The translations under genes and the position numbers were made by a program. Positions 27,829 through 37,680 of a stretch of DNA of 64,000 bases are shown here, piece after piece (the stretch's first letter is position 1; every line of letters starts with the position of its first letter). The notes below the pieces were generated by a model. That model did no database searches, was not told where the DNA came from, and saw nothing but the letters and a program-made list of their open reading frames with translations. Location: positions 1,968,036-2,032,035 of the forward strand of contig NC_019683.1 in NCBI RefSeq assembly GCF_000316605.1. Direction: 5' to 3'. This DNA comes from [Leptolyngbya] sp. PCC 7376. Lineage in GTDB: Bacteria > Cyanobacteriota > Cyanobacteriia > Cyanobacteriales > MRBY01.

Positions 27829-29292
27829 TTAGATTTTTGCAGTATTGTCAGCATTCAATCGTATGGGTAGGGTCACCACAAATTCTGTCCTCCCTCCAAC
27901 AGAAGAATAACAATTCAATGTACCACCATGTATATCAGTAATAATCTGATAGCTCACAGACAACCCTAATCCGCGACCTTTCCCTGTAGGTTTAGTTGTG
28001 AAAAAAGGATCAAAAATTTTATCTTGAATCTCGTTGGGAATTCCTATGCCATTATCTGCTATTGAAATAACAACCTGGTTTTCTAAAGTGAGAGTAGTCT
28101 GAATTTGAAGTGTATGATGCGGTTCAAGAACTCCCTCTTGATTTCGCTTTTGGTGTGCCTCCTCTAAAGCATCAATTGCATTATTAAGAAGATTTAAAAA
28201 GACTTGGTTAAGTTGTCCAGGAGAACAAAAAATACGAGGCAATTCTCCATAACTTTTGACGATATTGATCTCAAAATTTTGGTCACTAGAGTGGATACGG
28301 CTTTGCACAATCATCAATGCAGACTCTAAACCTTCATGAATATCCACAACCTTAAAAGTGGCTTCATTTAGGCGTGAGAAATTGCGACAAGATTCAACAA
28401 TCTTACTAATTCGCTGAGAACCAATCTGCATAGACTGGAGTAATTTTTTTATATCTATCTGGATAAAATCAAAATCTAGCGATTCAAGTTCCTCTTGAAT
28501 AACGGTACTCGGTTGAGGATATTCTTGTTGATATAATTGAATGATTTTTAGTAAGTCATCATAATATTGATTGGCATGTTCTAGATTCCCACAAATAAAG
28601 CTAATAGGATTATTAATTTCATGGGAAATGCCAGCAATCATATGCCCTAAGCTCGACATTTTTTCAGCTTGAATCAGTTGGGCTTGAGTCTGCTTTAACT
28701 CCATGAGTGTTTCTTCTAATCGCTGATTCTGCTGTTTAAGCTTTTGCTCAGTATTCTGCCGTTCTATCTCGGCAGCTGAACGAGCAGCAAAAATTTTCAG
28801 AATAGCTTCCTGTTCCTCATAGCTGCGAGTCAAAGGTTGAGTATGCAAAGCTGCAATATGACCAAGTATTTTCCCGTGACTGTTACAAATAGCGATTCCT
28901 AGGTAACTTTCTGCTCCCATTGTTACTAAGTCTTCATCTTCTGGGAATTTTTCCTGAATCCCACTATCGTAAATTTGCAGTCCTTTCTCAATGGCGATAC
29001 CACAAGGAGTTCCTGACAGGACATAGTCGAAATTCGGTCCGAAATCCTCTCCTGCCCAAAAAGCTAACACTTGAGCTTTTGGCTCTTCACCATCAATAAA
29101 TTTAGCAATAAATGCATATTGAACTTGAAGAAGTTCTGCTAAGTAATGGACACAAACACGGAAGAATTCCTCCCCAATTTGAGAGGCAAGTCCTTCCACA
29201 ATCAATTTAAGGTCTGCTTCCCAATGGCGTTGTTCAAAGATTCTCGATTGAGTTTCTTCCGCTAAATTGGTGAGGTTATTTGAGACTTCCAT
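27829..29292 (-). CDS. GAF-domain sensor histidine kinase
   Basis: 487 residues, soluble. A GAF domain (about 30-185) of the GTPC...FPEDEDLVTMGAESYLG subtype is followed by a coiled coil (QNTEQKLKQQNQRLEE) and a kinase core: H-box MIAGISHEINNPISF, N-box NLLNNAIDALEEA, G1 IADNGIGIP, F-box DPFFTTKP and G2 GKGRGLGLSV. No response regulator is adjacent. It lies 86 bp downstream of the large Ser/Thr-histidine kinase hybrid on the same strand and shares its type of core, so they are probably co-expressed. It is convergent with the GGDEF/EAL gene (85-bp gap). Confidence 0.93.
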   Translation of the reverse strand: MEVSNNLTNLAEETQSRIFEQRHWEADLKLIVEGLASQIGEEFFRVCVHYLAELLQVQYAFIAKFIDGEEPKAQVLAFWAGEDFGPNFDYVLSGTPCGIAIEKGLQIYDSGIQEKFPEDEDLVTMGAESYLGIAICNSHGKILGHIAALHTQPLTRSYEEQEAILKIFAARSAAEIERQNTEQKLKQQNQRLEETLMELKQTQAQLIQAEKMSSLGHMIAGISHEINNPISFICGNLEHANQYYDDLLKIIQLYQQEYPQPSTVIQEELESLDFDFIQIDIKKLLQSMQIGSQRISKIVESCRNFSRLNEATFKVVDIHEGLESALMIVQSRIHSSDQNFEINIVKSYGELPRIFCSPGQLNQVFLNLLNNAIDALEEAHQKRNQEGVLEPHHTLQIQTTLTLENQVVISIADNGIGIPNEIQDKIFDPFFTTKPTGKGRGLGLSVSYQIITDIHGGTLNCYSSVGGRTEFVVTLPIRLNADNTAKI

Positions 29293-29378
29293 GAATATTT
29301 TATGAATAGTTTAATTTGATTCCAAACACAGCATTTTTTTAAGCAAGATTATTTTCGATTTATTTAAAGTTTCAATCA

Positions 29379-32300
29379 TCAACAGCTTAAATAAATTTTA
29401 AATTCAGTGCCTTCTCCTAATTTAGAGCGCACCTCAATTTTCCCCTCATGTTTTTCAGTGATAATTTGATGGGCGATCGCCAATCCGAGTCCAGTCCCTT
29501 TACCGACTCCTTTCGTGGTGAACAAATGGTCAAATATCCGAGATTGAACAATTTCTGGCATGCCTTTACCATTATCAGAAATCCGAATTTCGACAATGTT
29601 TTCTTCAGCCAAATAAGAAGTTTGAATAGTGATCACCGGAGTATCTTTTTCGACCATTTCAGATGCTTTTTCTTGAGTAACTTCGTCAAACATATCAATC
29701 GCATTCGCCAAAAGATTCATGAAAACCTGATTGATCTGTCCAGGAAAACATTTAATCTCTGGCAAATCACCGTAATGTTTCACCACTTTAATCTCAGGGC
29801 GATCGTCATTTGCCTTCAGACGATACTTGAGAATTAATAACGTACTATTTAACCCTTCATGCAAATTCGCGCTGATCTTATATTTCTTATCCGCACGGGA
29901 AAATGTCCGCAAACTTGTACTAATATCCATAATACGATTTGCGGCATTGACCATGGAATTAAGGAGCTTTGGAAAGTCTTCTAAAAGAAAATCAAGATCA
30001 ATATCTTCGGCCTCTTTTTTGACTGCAGCATTCGGTGGATGTTGCGCATGATAAAGCTCTAAATATTCAAACAAATCCTGCATATACTCTTTGACATTAT
30101 TGACGCTCCCATTCAGAAATCCAACGGGATTATTGACCTCATGGGCAACACCAGCGACTAGATTACCTAGCGACGCCATTTTTTCCCCTTGAATAATTTG
30201 CAGATTAAGTTGCTGTAGCTCTAAATCTGCTTGATGACGTTCAATTGCAATGCGTGCCAGATAGGTTGCAACTTCCGTTAATTGGCGATCATGCTGTGTA
30301 AATTGGCTAGGTTCAGGCTGATACATGGCCAGAGTGGCTAACACTTGACCCTCAGATCCCAAGATTGGTGTCGAAGCACAAGCTCGCAACCCAAAATCTA
30401 AGGCTAGTTGAACAAAATCAACCCACAACGGATCTGTAGCAATATCTGTCACCGTGACAGAAGCTTTGAAATAGGCAGCAGTACCGCAGGAGCCAACCTT
30501 TGGCCCAATCGCCAGACCATCAATTATTTTGTTGTATTCAGGAGGTAAGCTTGGGCCAGCACCATGACGCAAACGACCTTCGGCATTGAGCAATAAAAAC
30601 GAGCAATAGGCAGGATGAGGACTCTGGCTTTCAATATATAAAGCTATTTCATCTAAAATTTCTGCTAAAGATAAACCTTGGGCAATAAGTGCCAAAATTC
30701 GCTGCTGACCTTGGGAAAGTGCAACGGTTTCTTCGAGTTCTTGGGATGTTTGTTGGGCACATTGGAGCGCTTGCTCTAATTCTTTGTAGAGTAAAGAATT
30801 TTGAATAGAAATCGCAGCCTGGGTACAGAGAAAATTCAGGATTAAGATACGTTCTTCTGTAAACACACCACTGGTGTAATTATTGTTGAGATATAAAACG
30901 CCAATAAGTTGACCTTGGTTGAGCACTGGCAAACATAAGGCATTTTTGGGTTGATGCTGACTGAGATAGTCTCCAATTACTGGTAAGTCAGTTTGTAGAT
31001 TCTCAAGGAGAACAACTTCCTGGGTATTTTTGACATACTGAATCAGTTTGACAGGCACATCTGGATTATTGGTTAGTGGGTCTGAGCAAAGATAGGTTTC
31101 TTCTTTCGTGGCGATCGCCCGAACCTGCGACTCTTCTGTTTCATCGAGCAAGACCAAAGCACAACGATCAGCACCAGAGTTTTGCAAAATAATTTGGGTT
31201 AGATAGCGTAACAATTCATCCAGTTGAATAGTACCGGCCAAGACTTGGGAAGCTTTCAGAATGCTGACGAGATCAAGAGTTTGATTAAAGCTGGGACTAT
31301 TAAAATTCTGATGGATAGTCGTATAAATCGAGTCTGTTTGCCCAGGCAGTGTGGTCAAAGGAGTGAGCACGTCTCCTAAGGTTGTAGATGAGTCAATTAC
31401 AGGTCGTAAAAGATTCGAATAGTGCGTTTCCAACTCCGAGATCTTTGCCCTTGCCCCCCAGCGCGAGTAACAATAATAGGCATCTTGCATATAGCTGGCA
31501 GCGATTTTCTCTTTCCCCCAGCCCAGATAAAATTTTGCAGCCAATTCATTCGCAAGGGCTTCTTCTTGGGTAAAACCATTCGTCTTCGCACCGGCGATCG
31601 CCAAATCATAATGGTCAATCGCTTCTGCTTTTTGTCCTAAAATACGGCTTTTCTCTGCTGTCACTAAATCAACTTTATGTTGATAATTCATGGGGGCATG
31701 TTTAGCCCAATATCGCTGCAGTTGCACTTGATTTTGGCCCACGCGACTTAAGGCTTCCGGTAAAGACTTTGAGGCGTTATTTAACTCTTCATCTGAGACT
31801 AAAGCCAAAGCGATGAGCGAATCATAAAAATAGAAGGCTGGCTCAACAATCAGACCAGTGACAAAACTTGAACATTGCCTTGCCTGCGCGGCATAGTCCT
31901 GTGCAATCTCAATATCTGCAAAGAGATAGCACAGCATCATTTTATAAATCGAGAACAAGCACGAAGTCAGTAAATTCTTGCTAGCAGCAAGTTGTGCAAG
32001 AAACTTTGTTTCTTGAATGACTTCACCCGAAAGAATTGTCGGTTCTTCCCCTTCGCCCATCAAATTCAACATGGTTTGCCAACAAAGCTGCGACCAGATT
32101 GCCGATGAGCTTTGGTTCATCTGAAGCAGAACGTCGCAATAAGCTCGCACATCTTGTTCAACATTGGTGAGGGGTTGGCCGCTCCAAAATGAATTGACAC
32201 AGAAAATATAAGCGTTATAGCCAGCCATCTCCTGATTTCCAAGCTCTAAACCCTTGGTATACCCGTCTTTGAGGAGAGGCAGCGTTATCGTCAATGGCGC

Positions 32301-35300
32301 ATTACGCAGGACAATAAAAGACCCAAGCAGCAGTAAAATTTGTGATTCAACAGCCTTCGCTTCAGGTTTGCCCATCAGTTGTCGAGCCAGTTCGCCAAAT
32401 TTTACACCCGTCGCCACATCCTGCAATAAGTTACAAGAAATCAAACCATAGGATGCGTAAATTGCAGCGGATGTTGTAGTATTCCCATGCTGAATCGAGC
32501 ATTTTACAGCAAGAGCCACCAGTAACGGATATAGCGGTGAACCACAACCATAAGCTGCTGATAAAAGGCTATTGGCCAGTTCAACAATCGCTTTAGTTTC
32601 AGGGACAGTCATGGTCGGTAGATGAATCAACTCATCGATTTCCCGCTCACCCAATAAGGCTTTAATATCGGCGATCGCCTGTTGCGTATCATCAGGCGTG
32701 GGTTCCTCAGGAAATGTCACCTCCAACTGTTCCAGGAGATAGACACCCGTAGCCAAGGCTTGAGCCGCTTGCCCTTGAGCCATTAGTGCCTGAATTTTTG
32801 TGAGATACACACTGACTTGATCAGATAGCAACTGCGCTTTCGCAACGACAACCTGAAAATGACTTTCCATAGCTTCAACATCGCCACCCAGAGATGCCAA
32901 CTCAGCCGCCAGCTGATTCAGTTTAAGACTAATGTCATAGTGCCGTTGCCAAGCTAAATCTCCCAATAGCGCTAATCCGATACGGGCATATTCTCGACCA
33001 GATGAATAGGCAGTGGAAGCCCTAGCACGTTCACAAGCAATCAAGTTCAAACGGGCAAGTTCATCGCGTTTTGCTTGCTCAGTGATTAGTGGGATTCCTT
33101 GGTTTAATTGTCCAACTAACTCAAAAATGCGATCGCCATGGGTCGTGGCTGGAATTTTTTCGAGGAGCAATTTCCCAATCTGATAATGGGTTGTTGCTCT
33201 CTCGTCATCCGGAATCATCGAATAGGCAGCCTGTTGTACTCGGTCGTGCAGAAAGCGATAGCGAACCGCAGTTTCTGGGGAAGATGCCACTATCAGACTA
33301 TTGGCAGGAGGCTGTTCATCCTGTTGGAAAAACTTATAATTTTCGTTTTCGGGAAGGATCAACCCTTCCTGGAGCGATCGCCACAAATCCACGGCCACAT
33401 CATTGGGAGGGCGATCGCAGACAATTGCTAGCGTCTCCAAATCAAACTGATTACCGATACAAGCCGCAACTTTTAAAATCTCTTGCGTTGCCGGAGCCAA
33501 TTTCTGCAAGCGCCGCACCACAAACTCCACCACATCATCTGTGAGGGCAAACTGTTGAATTTTCGCGAGGTCACACTGCCAATACCTCGCCGTCATATCA
33601 AAGGTGATCAGATTTTCATCGTGTAGACCTTGCAAAAATTGGGTCGAGAAAAAAGGATTCCCTTGAGTTTTCTGATAAATGAGTTCTGCCAAAGGTGTCG
33701 CCAATTTGCTCGAACATTGCAGCGTATCCGAGACCAAATGATTAATATGCTCTGGCGCCAGAGGATTTAAAGTCAGCGTATGAATATTCGGTTGAAAGTA
33801 CTTAATATCATCCAATGCCAACATCAACGGATGAGCTGGAAAAACCTCGTTATCTCGATACGCTCCTAATACGAGTAGACAACCCATTGCCGGCTCTGTC
33901 ATCAGTAATTTGAGTAAGCCCAAAGAGGCAAAATCGGCCCACTGCAAATCATCGAGAAAAATAACTAAAGGATGCTCTGGTGTGGTGAAAACAGCGATAA
34001 ATTTTTGGAAAAGGAGATTAAAACGATTCTGCGCCGCATTCCCTGCCAGTTCAGGAATCGTGGGTTGAGCACCAATAATTAATTCCAGTTCAGGAATCAC
34101 ATCAATTAAAACCTGTCCACCTTCACCCACCGTAGCAAGGATTTTAGTTTTCCATTGCTCTAGCTCACGATCTGAGCCACTCAACAGTTGATTCACCAAA
34201 CTCCGAAAAGCTTGCACAAAAGCACTAAACGGAATATTGCGATTGAATTGATCGAACTTACCCTGAATAAAATAGCCTCGCTGCCGCACGATGGGCTTAT
34301 GTGCTTCGTTAATCACGGCAGTTTTACCAATCCCCGAAAATCCAGCCACCAGCATCAGTTTCGAGACACCTTGAGCAACTTCTTCAAAAGCATCTAGCAG
34401 TGTTTGCACTTCTGGTGCTCGCCCATAAAGCTTTTCGGGAATTAAGAAGCGATCGCCTAAATCCCGTTGCCCTAAATCAAACACTGTAATTTCCTGCTGC
34501 GATCGCCATTGCATGAGACAGTTTTCGAGATCATATTTAAGGCCAGAAGCACTTTGATACCGGTCCTCTGCATTCTTCCCCATCAGCTTCGCCACAACGG
34601 CTGCTATCATCGACGGAATCTCAGACCGAACCTGATCCACAGCCTTGGGCAACTGAGTCATATGGCAATGAATCAACTCAAGCGGATCATCACTGGCGAA
34701 CGGTAATTGACCCGTCAGTAATTGATAGAGGCTAACCCCCAAAGAATAAAAATCCGTGCGATAGTCAATGGCACGGTTCATACGACCCGTTTGCTCAGGG
34801 GCAAGATACGCTAATGTCCCCTCGATGCTTCGGGGACTTTGGATTGTTTGGGTTTCTTTCGGTAATAACGATGCGATACTAAAGTCAATCAGTTTGACCT
34901 GCTTCGAGTCAGGATGGATCAGAATATTGGCGAGTTTAATGTCTTTATGAATGACTCGGTGCTGATGTAAGTCATGGAGAATATCGGCCAGCTGAATAGC
35001 AATTTCAAGAATTTCTGCCAAACTCAAAATTTGCTGCTCAGCATATTGCGAGAGAGAAATACTCCCCACATCCTCCATCACCAGCCCATAGCCATAACCA
35101 TAGGGTTCCAGGCTAAGAGATTGGACAATGCCTGCAACTGGCAAATTTTTGGTAATAGTGTATTGGTTCCGAAACTGGACTAATTCTGCAAAACTTGGAT
35201 ACTCATGAGAAAGCACCTTAATGGCGACAGGCTGCTGAGTTCCATCAGCCACGGCTTTATATACAGTCGTCCGAGTACCTCGATAAATCGTTTTAACGAA

Positions 35301-35351
35301 GGTATAGCCGGGTAATTTTTGGGTTATAGCTTGGTTGAAAACGCTAGTCAT
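29379..35351 (-). CDS. Ser/Thr kinase-AAA-GAF-histidine kinase hybrid (HstK-like)
   Basis: 1990 residues. Order: Hanks-type kinase (1-285) with the ATP Lys45, catalytic HKD 135-137, Asn142 and DFS 156-158 in place of DFG; an AAA/STAND-type ATPase with Walker A GFSGIGKT at 337-344 and Walker B LVIFLDDLQWAD; a long helical TPR-like region (about 750-1350); two GAF domains (about 1370-1540 and 1565-1730); and a histidine kinase with MASLGNLVAGVAHEVNNPVGF, N-box NLLANAIDMFDE, ISDNGKGMP and GKGTGLGLAI. This fits the HstK group of dual kinases found in filamentous and some unicellular cyanobacteria. Its signals and targets are unknown. ATG 35351 starts directly before the kinase fold. Confidence 0.93.
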   Translation of the reverse strand: MTSVFNQAITQKLPGYTFVKTIYRGTRTTVYKAVADGTQQPVAIKVLSHEYPSFAELVQFRNQYTITKNLPVAGIVQSLSLEPYGYGYGLVMEDVGSISLSQYAEQQILSLAEILEIAIQLADILHDLHQHRVIHKDIKLANILIHPDSKQVKLIDFSIASLLPKETQTIQSPRSIEGTLAYLAPEQTGRMNRAIDYRTDFYSLGVSLYQLLTGQLPFASDDPLELIHCHMTQLPKAVDQVRSEIPSMIAAVVAKLMGKNAEDRYQSASGLKYDLENCLMQWRSQQEITVFDLGQRDLGDRFLIPEKLYGRAPEVQTLLDAFEEVAQGVSKLMLVAGFSGIGKTAVINEAHKPIVRQRGYFIQGKFDQFNRNIPFSAFVQAFRSLVNQLLSGSDRELEQWKTKILATVGEGGQVLIDVIPELELIIGAQPTIPELAGNAAQNRFNLLFQKFIAVFTTPEHPLVIFLDDLQWADFASLGLLKLLMTEPAMGCLLVLGAYRDNEVFPAHPLMLALDDIKYFQPNIHTLTLNPLAPEHINHLVSDTLQCSSKLATPLAELIYQKTQGNPFFSTQFLQGLHDENLITFDMTARYWQCDLAKIQQFALTDDVVEFVVRRLQKLAPATQEILKVAACIGNQFDLETLAIVCDRPPNDVAVDLWRSLQEGLILPENENYKFFQQDEQPPANSLIVASSPETAVRYRFLHDRVQQAAYSMIPDDERATTHYQIGKLLLEKIPATTHGDRIFELVGQLNQGIPLITEQAKRDELARLNLIACERARASTAYSSGREYARIGLALLGDLAWQRHYDISLKLNQLAAELASLGGDVEAMESHFQVVVAKAQLLSDQVSVYLTKIQALMAQGQAAQALATGVYLLEQLEVTFPEEPTPDDTQQAIADIKALLGEREIDELIHLPTMTVPETKAIVELANSLLSAAYGCGSPLYPLLVALAVKCSIQHGNTTTSAAIYASYGLISCNLLQDVATGVKFGELARQLMGKPEAKAVESQILLLLGSFIVLRNAPLTITLPLLKDGYTKGLELGNQEMAGYNAYIFCVNSFWSGQPLTNVEQDVRAYCDVLLQMNQSSSAIWSQLCWQTMLNLMGEGEEPTILSGEVIQETKFLAQLAASKNLLTSCLFSIYKMMLCYLFADIEIAQDYAAQARQCSSFVTGLIVEPAFYFYDSLIALALVSDEELNNASKSLPEALSRVGQNQVQLQRYWAKHAPMNYQHKVDLVTAEKSRILGQKAEAIDHYDLAIAGAKTNGFTQEEALANELAAKFYLGWGKEKIAASYMQDAYYCYSRWGARAKISELETHYSNLLRPVIDSSTTLGDVLTPLTTLPGQTDSIYTTIHQNFNSPSFNQTLDLVSILKASQVLAGTIQLDELLRYLTQIILQNSGADRCALVLLDETEESQVRAIATKEETYLCSDPLTNNPDVPVKLIQYVKNTQEVVLLENLQTDLPVIGDYLSQHQPKNALCLPVLNQGQLIGVLYLNNNYTSGVFTEERILILNFLCTQAAISIQNSLLYKELEQALQCAQQTSQELEETVALSQGQQRILALIAQGLSLAEILDEIALYIESQSPHPAYCSFLLLNAEGRLRHGAGPSLPPEYNKIIDGLAIGPKVGSCGTAAYFKASVTVTDIATDPLWVDFVQLALDFGLRACASTPILGSEGQVLATLAMYQPEPSQFTQHDRQLTEVATYLARIAIERHQADLELQQLNLQIIQGEKMASLGNLVAGVAHEVNNPVGFLNGSVNNVKEYMQDLFEYLELYHAQHPPNAAVKKEAEDIDLDFLLEDFPKLLNSMVNAANRIMDISTSLRTFSRADKKYKISANLHEGLNSTLLILKYRLKANDDRPEIKVVKHYGDLPEIKCFPGQINQVFMNLLANAIDMFDEVTQEKASEMVEKDTPVITIQTSYLAEENIVEIRISDNGKGMPEIVQSRIFDHLFTTKGVGKGTGLGLAIAHQIITEKHEGKIEVRSKLGEGTEFKIYLSC

Positions 35352-35936
35352 CTGCGGGATTTTGAGATCAGGTCGTTTTTTTGCGTAGTTTAATGAGATG
35401 CGATCCCAAGGTTAATTTGGCTCACGATTCAACTTCGGCACGCTCAAGCCGCATCACTAGGATATCTCGCAGAATACAAGATCTCATCCCGGTATATACG
35501 TGAAGTTACTGCAAATTTTTTGGCCTAGAAAATACAAGCAATTCAATATGAGGTTTAGATTGTAATATCTCAGCGATCGCTACTGAAAAGTAATACCACC
35601 CCAATCACAGCAGGACAGGATGATATTACTCAGTTATATTTGATTTCTAGAAATGATTAGCGAGCAAGAGATAAATCTGTCAATCTTGCATGATGTTGCA
35701 AAAGGCTATGGCTGCTTAATTCTATTTTATTCAACCTCGAAAAATAAAAAGCTTGAAATACTCAGTATCAAAAGAGCATTTGCAGACAAAATATAAACAA
35801 TATATTTCAGTAATAGCAGAGGCCAAATAGCCTTGATTTTTGACACATTTTGATAAAAATCATTAACTTTATATCTAAAAAACTCAGATGTTAATTTAGC
35901 GTAAGTGCAATACTTGTAACTATTCAGGGAAACAGG
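35352..35936. other. 585-bp intergenic region
   Basis: It lies upstream of the HstK-like gene (minus) and the MITE-disrupted gene fragment (plus). It contains one HIP1 site near 35575 and is increasingly AT-rich toward the right. I see no gene; a 91-residue minus-strand frame at 35727-36002 runs antisense to the DUF6176-like fragment and looks like chance. Confidence 0.55.
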
Positions 35937-36044
35937 ATGGAAATCACCGCAGGCTTGATCAAGCTTAAGCCCAATTCTTCTGAACAATTTAAAGATTGGC
36001 ATTTCAAGTTAAGAGGATGTCTGAAAAGTCTTTATGTTCGATAA
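35937..36044 (+). pseudogene. DUF6176-like gene fragment interrupted by a MITE-like element
   Basis: ATG 35937 has AGGGAAACAGG upstream. The first 24 codons, MEITAGLIKLKPNSSEQFKDW then HFK, resemble the start of DUF6176 proteins, small putative monooxygenase-like proteins with an IKLKPGS...E..W motif. At codon 25 the frame enters the inverted-repeat element (36009-36148) and ends 11 codons later inside it. The sequence right of the element does not continue the family, so the 3' part is missing. The family assignment rests on a short match. Confidence 0.5.
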
Positions 36045-36148
36045 ATACTGCGTAAATTCCGCCAGGTTGATCGCCTGAAGTACTTATTTTTACGTGCAAC
36101 TCATTTCGACAAAAGTTACGGTCAGACCCTTTTCAGACATCCTCTTAA
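36009..36148. mobile_element. MITE-like element with 20-bp perfect inverted repeats
   Basis: TTAAGAGGATGTCTGAAAAG at 36009-36028 is repeated in perfect inverted orientation at 36129-36148. Taking the palindromic TTAA at each end as the target duplication, the element is 132 bp with 16-bp terminal repeats (GAGGATGTCTGAAAAG). It has no coding capacity. A TTAA duplication would fit IS5-family-type transposition, but no transposase is present here, so mobility in trans is inference. Confidence 0.75.
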
Positions 36149-36240
36149 TCTAAAAAACTAATTTTGTATTTTGACTGTTTAATTAAAATCTTAAGGCTAT
36201 GTATCTATCGATGAATCAGTAGCCCACTATAAACATTTTC

Positions 36241-36816
36241 TTAGATCACTTTGTAATCAAGCAAAACAACTCCATTATCGTAAATTTTGCGATCGGTCAG
36301 CTCTAAAGCTGTTTGTTGAATCATTCCAGAGAAAAGTGGAATACCTGATCCCATCAAAAAAGGATTTACTTTCAAAATAAGCTGATCAATTAAGTGGTTA
36401 GAGAAAAGTGTAGTAGCTAAATTTCCGCCGCCACAAAGCCAAATTCCTTGACCTGATTGATTTTTTAGGTTTTTTATAAATTCGATCGCGTTTTCTGAAA
36501 TCAGCTCAACATTTTTGTCTGGGCTTTGCTGCATACTCTGTGAAAAGAGATATTGTTTCATATGTGAGTAAGGACTTGTGATGCCATCTTGTAAACCGAC
36601 CTCATAAGTTTTGCGGCCCATAAGAACAATATCAAACTGTTTGTTTTTGGCCTGAATACCCATTAAGTCTCGTAGATGAGATGGAACAGTTTCAGGAAAA
36701 GACGCAAATAATTCTGTGAAATATTCAACATCTTGGGAAAAGCCACCATGTGAACCGTCAGTGTGTGCAATAAATCCATCAACGCTACAGGCTACAAAAT
36801 ACGAAAGTATTCGCAC
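36241..36816 (-). CDS. dihydrofolate reductase-like protein (RibD C-terminal/YyaP-like)
   Basis: 191 residues from GTG 36816, preceded by a strong AGAGG site. The fold markers are ILSYFVACSVDGFIAH at the N-terminus, DIVLMGRKTYEVG, and the nucleotide loop WLCGGGNLATTLF followed by LILKVNPFLMGSGIPLF. These proteins reduce pterin- or pyrimidine-like substrates with NADPH, though most have no proven reaction. The gene has no HIP1 site except a partial CGATCGCG and is more AT-rich than its neighbours, next to a MITE, suggesting acquisition by transfer (inference). Confidence 0.85.
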   Translation of the reverse strand: MRILSYFVACSVDGFIAHTDGSHGGFSQDVEYFTELFASFPETVPSHLRDLMGIQAKNKQFDIVLMGRKTYEVGLQDGITSPYSHMKQYLFSQSMQQSPDKNVELISENAIEFIKNLKNQSGQGIWLCGGGNLATTLFSNHLIDQLILKVNPFLMGSGIPLFSGMIQQTALELTDRKIYDNGVVLLDYKVI

Positions 36817-37055
36817 TTCTCTTTCCTCTAATACTTAATTATTTTTTTTGCAAGTATTTTTTCTCACCAAAAAGTTTTTTTAGCTATCTTTTTTATAGGT
36901 AGATTAGCAGCTTAAATAACAAATCACTGAACAAATTATAAATAGTTTTTAGATCAACGATAGAAATTAAATTTATCATAGAAAAATGACGTGTTTTTTT
37001 TCTAAGAATCCTTTATCTTGCTGCTTCCGTTCTTTGGCTTAATTAATGATAAAGC

Positions 37056-37469
37056 TTAGGAATTTGTTGATTGGGAAAACTTACTTTCCAAAATTTTCTC
37101 TAAGTCACTATCTAGAGGTTTTGGCATTTGTCGCTTTCTCATATCAGCCCAAACTAAGAGAGGAATTCGCTCGGCAGCCCAATCTTTATCAGCGCCCAAT
37201 TTGCCATCAACAGGATGAAAAACAAAGACTCCTCGATTATTTTTGTCCAAAGAAAAAGAATAACGAGCAATGAAAATGTCATTCCATTCACCAGTCGCAG
37301 TGTTATAGATTTGACAACTATCTGGAGTGCTGGGATCACGGTCTTCATCGAAAGGGCGAGTCTGAAATACTGACCATGATTTGTACAGATTGACAATTTC
37401 TTTTTTGAGCAAAATGACAAACAGTGGCACGATAACTGTGCCTATCCAAAAATTTTCGAATGCGGACAT
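37056..37469 (-). CDS. hypothetical protein with N-terminal membrane anchor
   Basis: 137 residues from ATG 37469 (GGAG upstream); an earlier ATG at 37502 is in frame. One hydrophobic segment (FWIGTVIVPLFVILL) is followed by a soluble domain of about 110 residues (DSCQIYNTATGEWNDIFIAR, RYSFSLDKNNRGVFVFHPVDG). I do not recognise the family. It lies in the AT-rich accessory stretch between the DHFR-like and Uma2 genes. Confidence 0.55.
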   Translation of the reverse strand: MSAFENFWIGTVIVPLFVILLKKEIVNLYKSWSVFQTRPFDEDRDPSTPDSCQIYNTATGEWNDIFIARYSFSLDKNNRGVFVFHPVDGKLGADKDWAAERIPLLVWADMRKRQMPKPLDSDLEKILESKFSQSTNS

Positions 37470-37680
37470 AATCCCAATCTCCAGTCTCTTCGTTGCCAGC
37501 ATAGTATTGCAGGATTTGGATTCGGCTATAAAAGGAGAAAATTCTTTGAGATTTTCGTAAAGGAACTGTTACAGATAAGAGTTTAATGTTCCGAAATAGT
37601 GAGCGATCGCCTCAAAAATTCAAATGTATGGACAAAATCGATAAACTACAATCGAGACAGAACGCAAAGAGTAGAGAGAT

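Noticed and set aside
35727-36002. 91-residue minus-strand frame with a hydrophobic C-terminus
   Set aside because: It runs antisense to the start of the DUF6176-like fragment, has no ribosome-binding site and its N-terminal part has unlikely composition; the hydrophobic end reflects AT-rich DNA.
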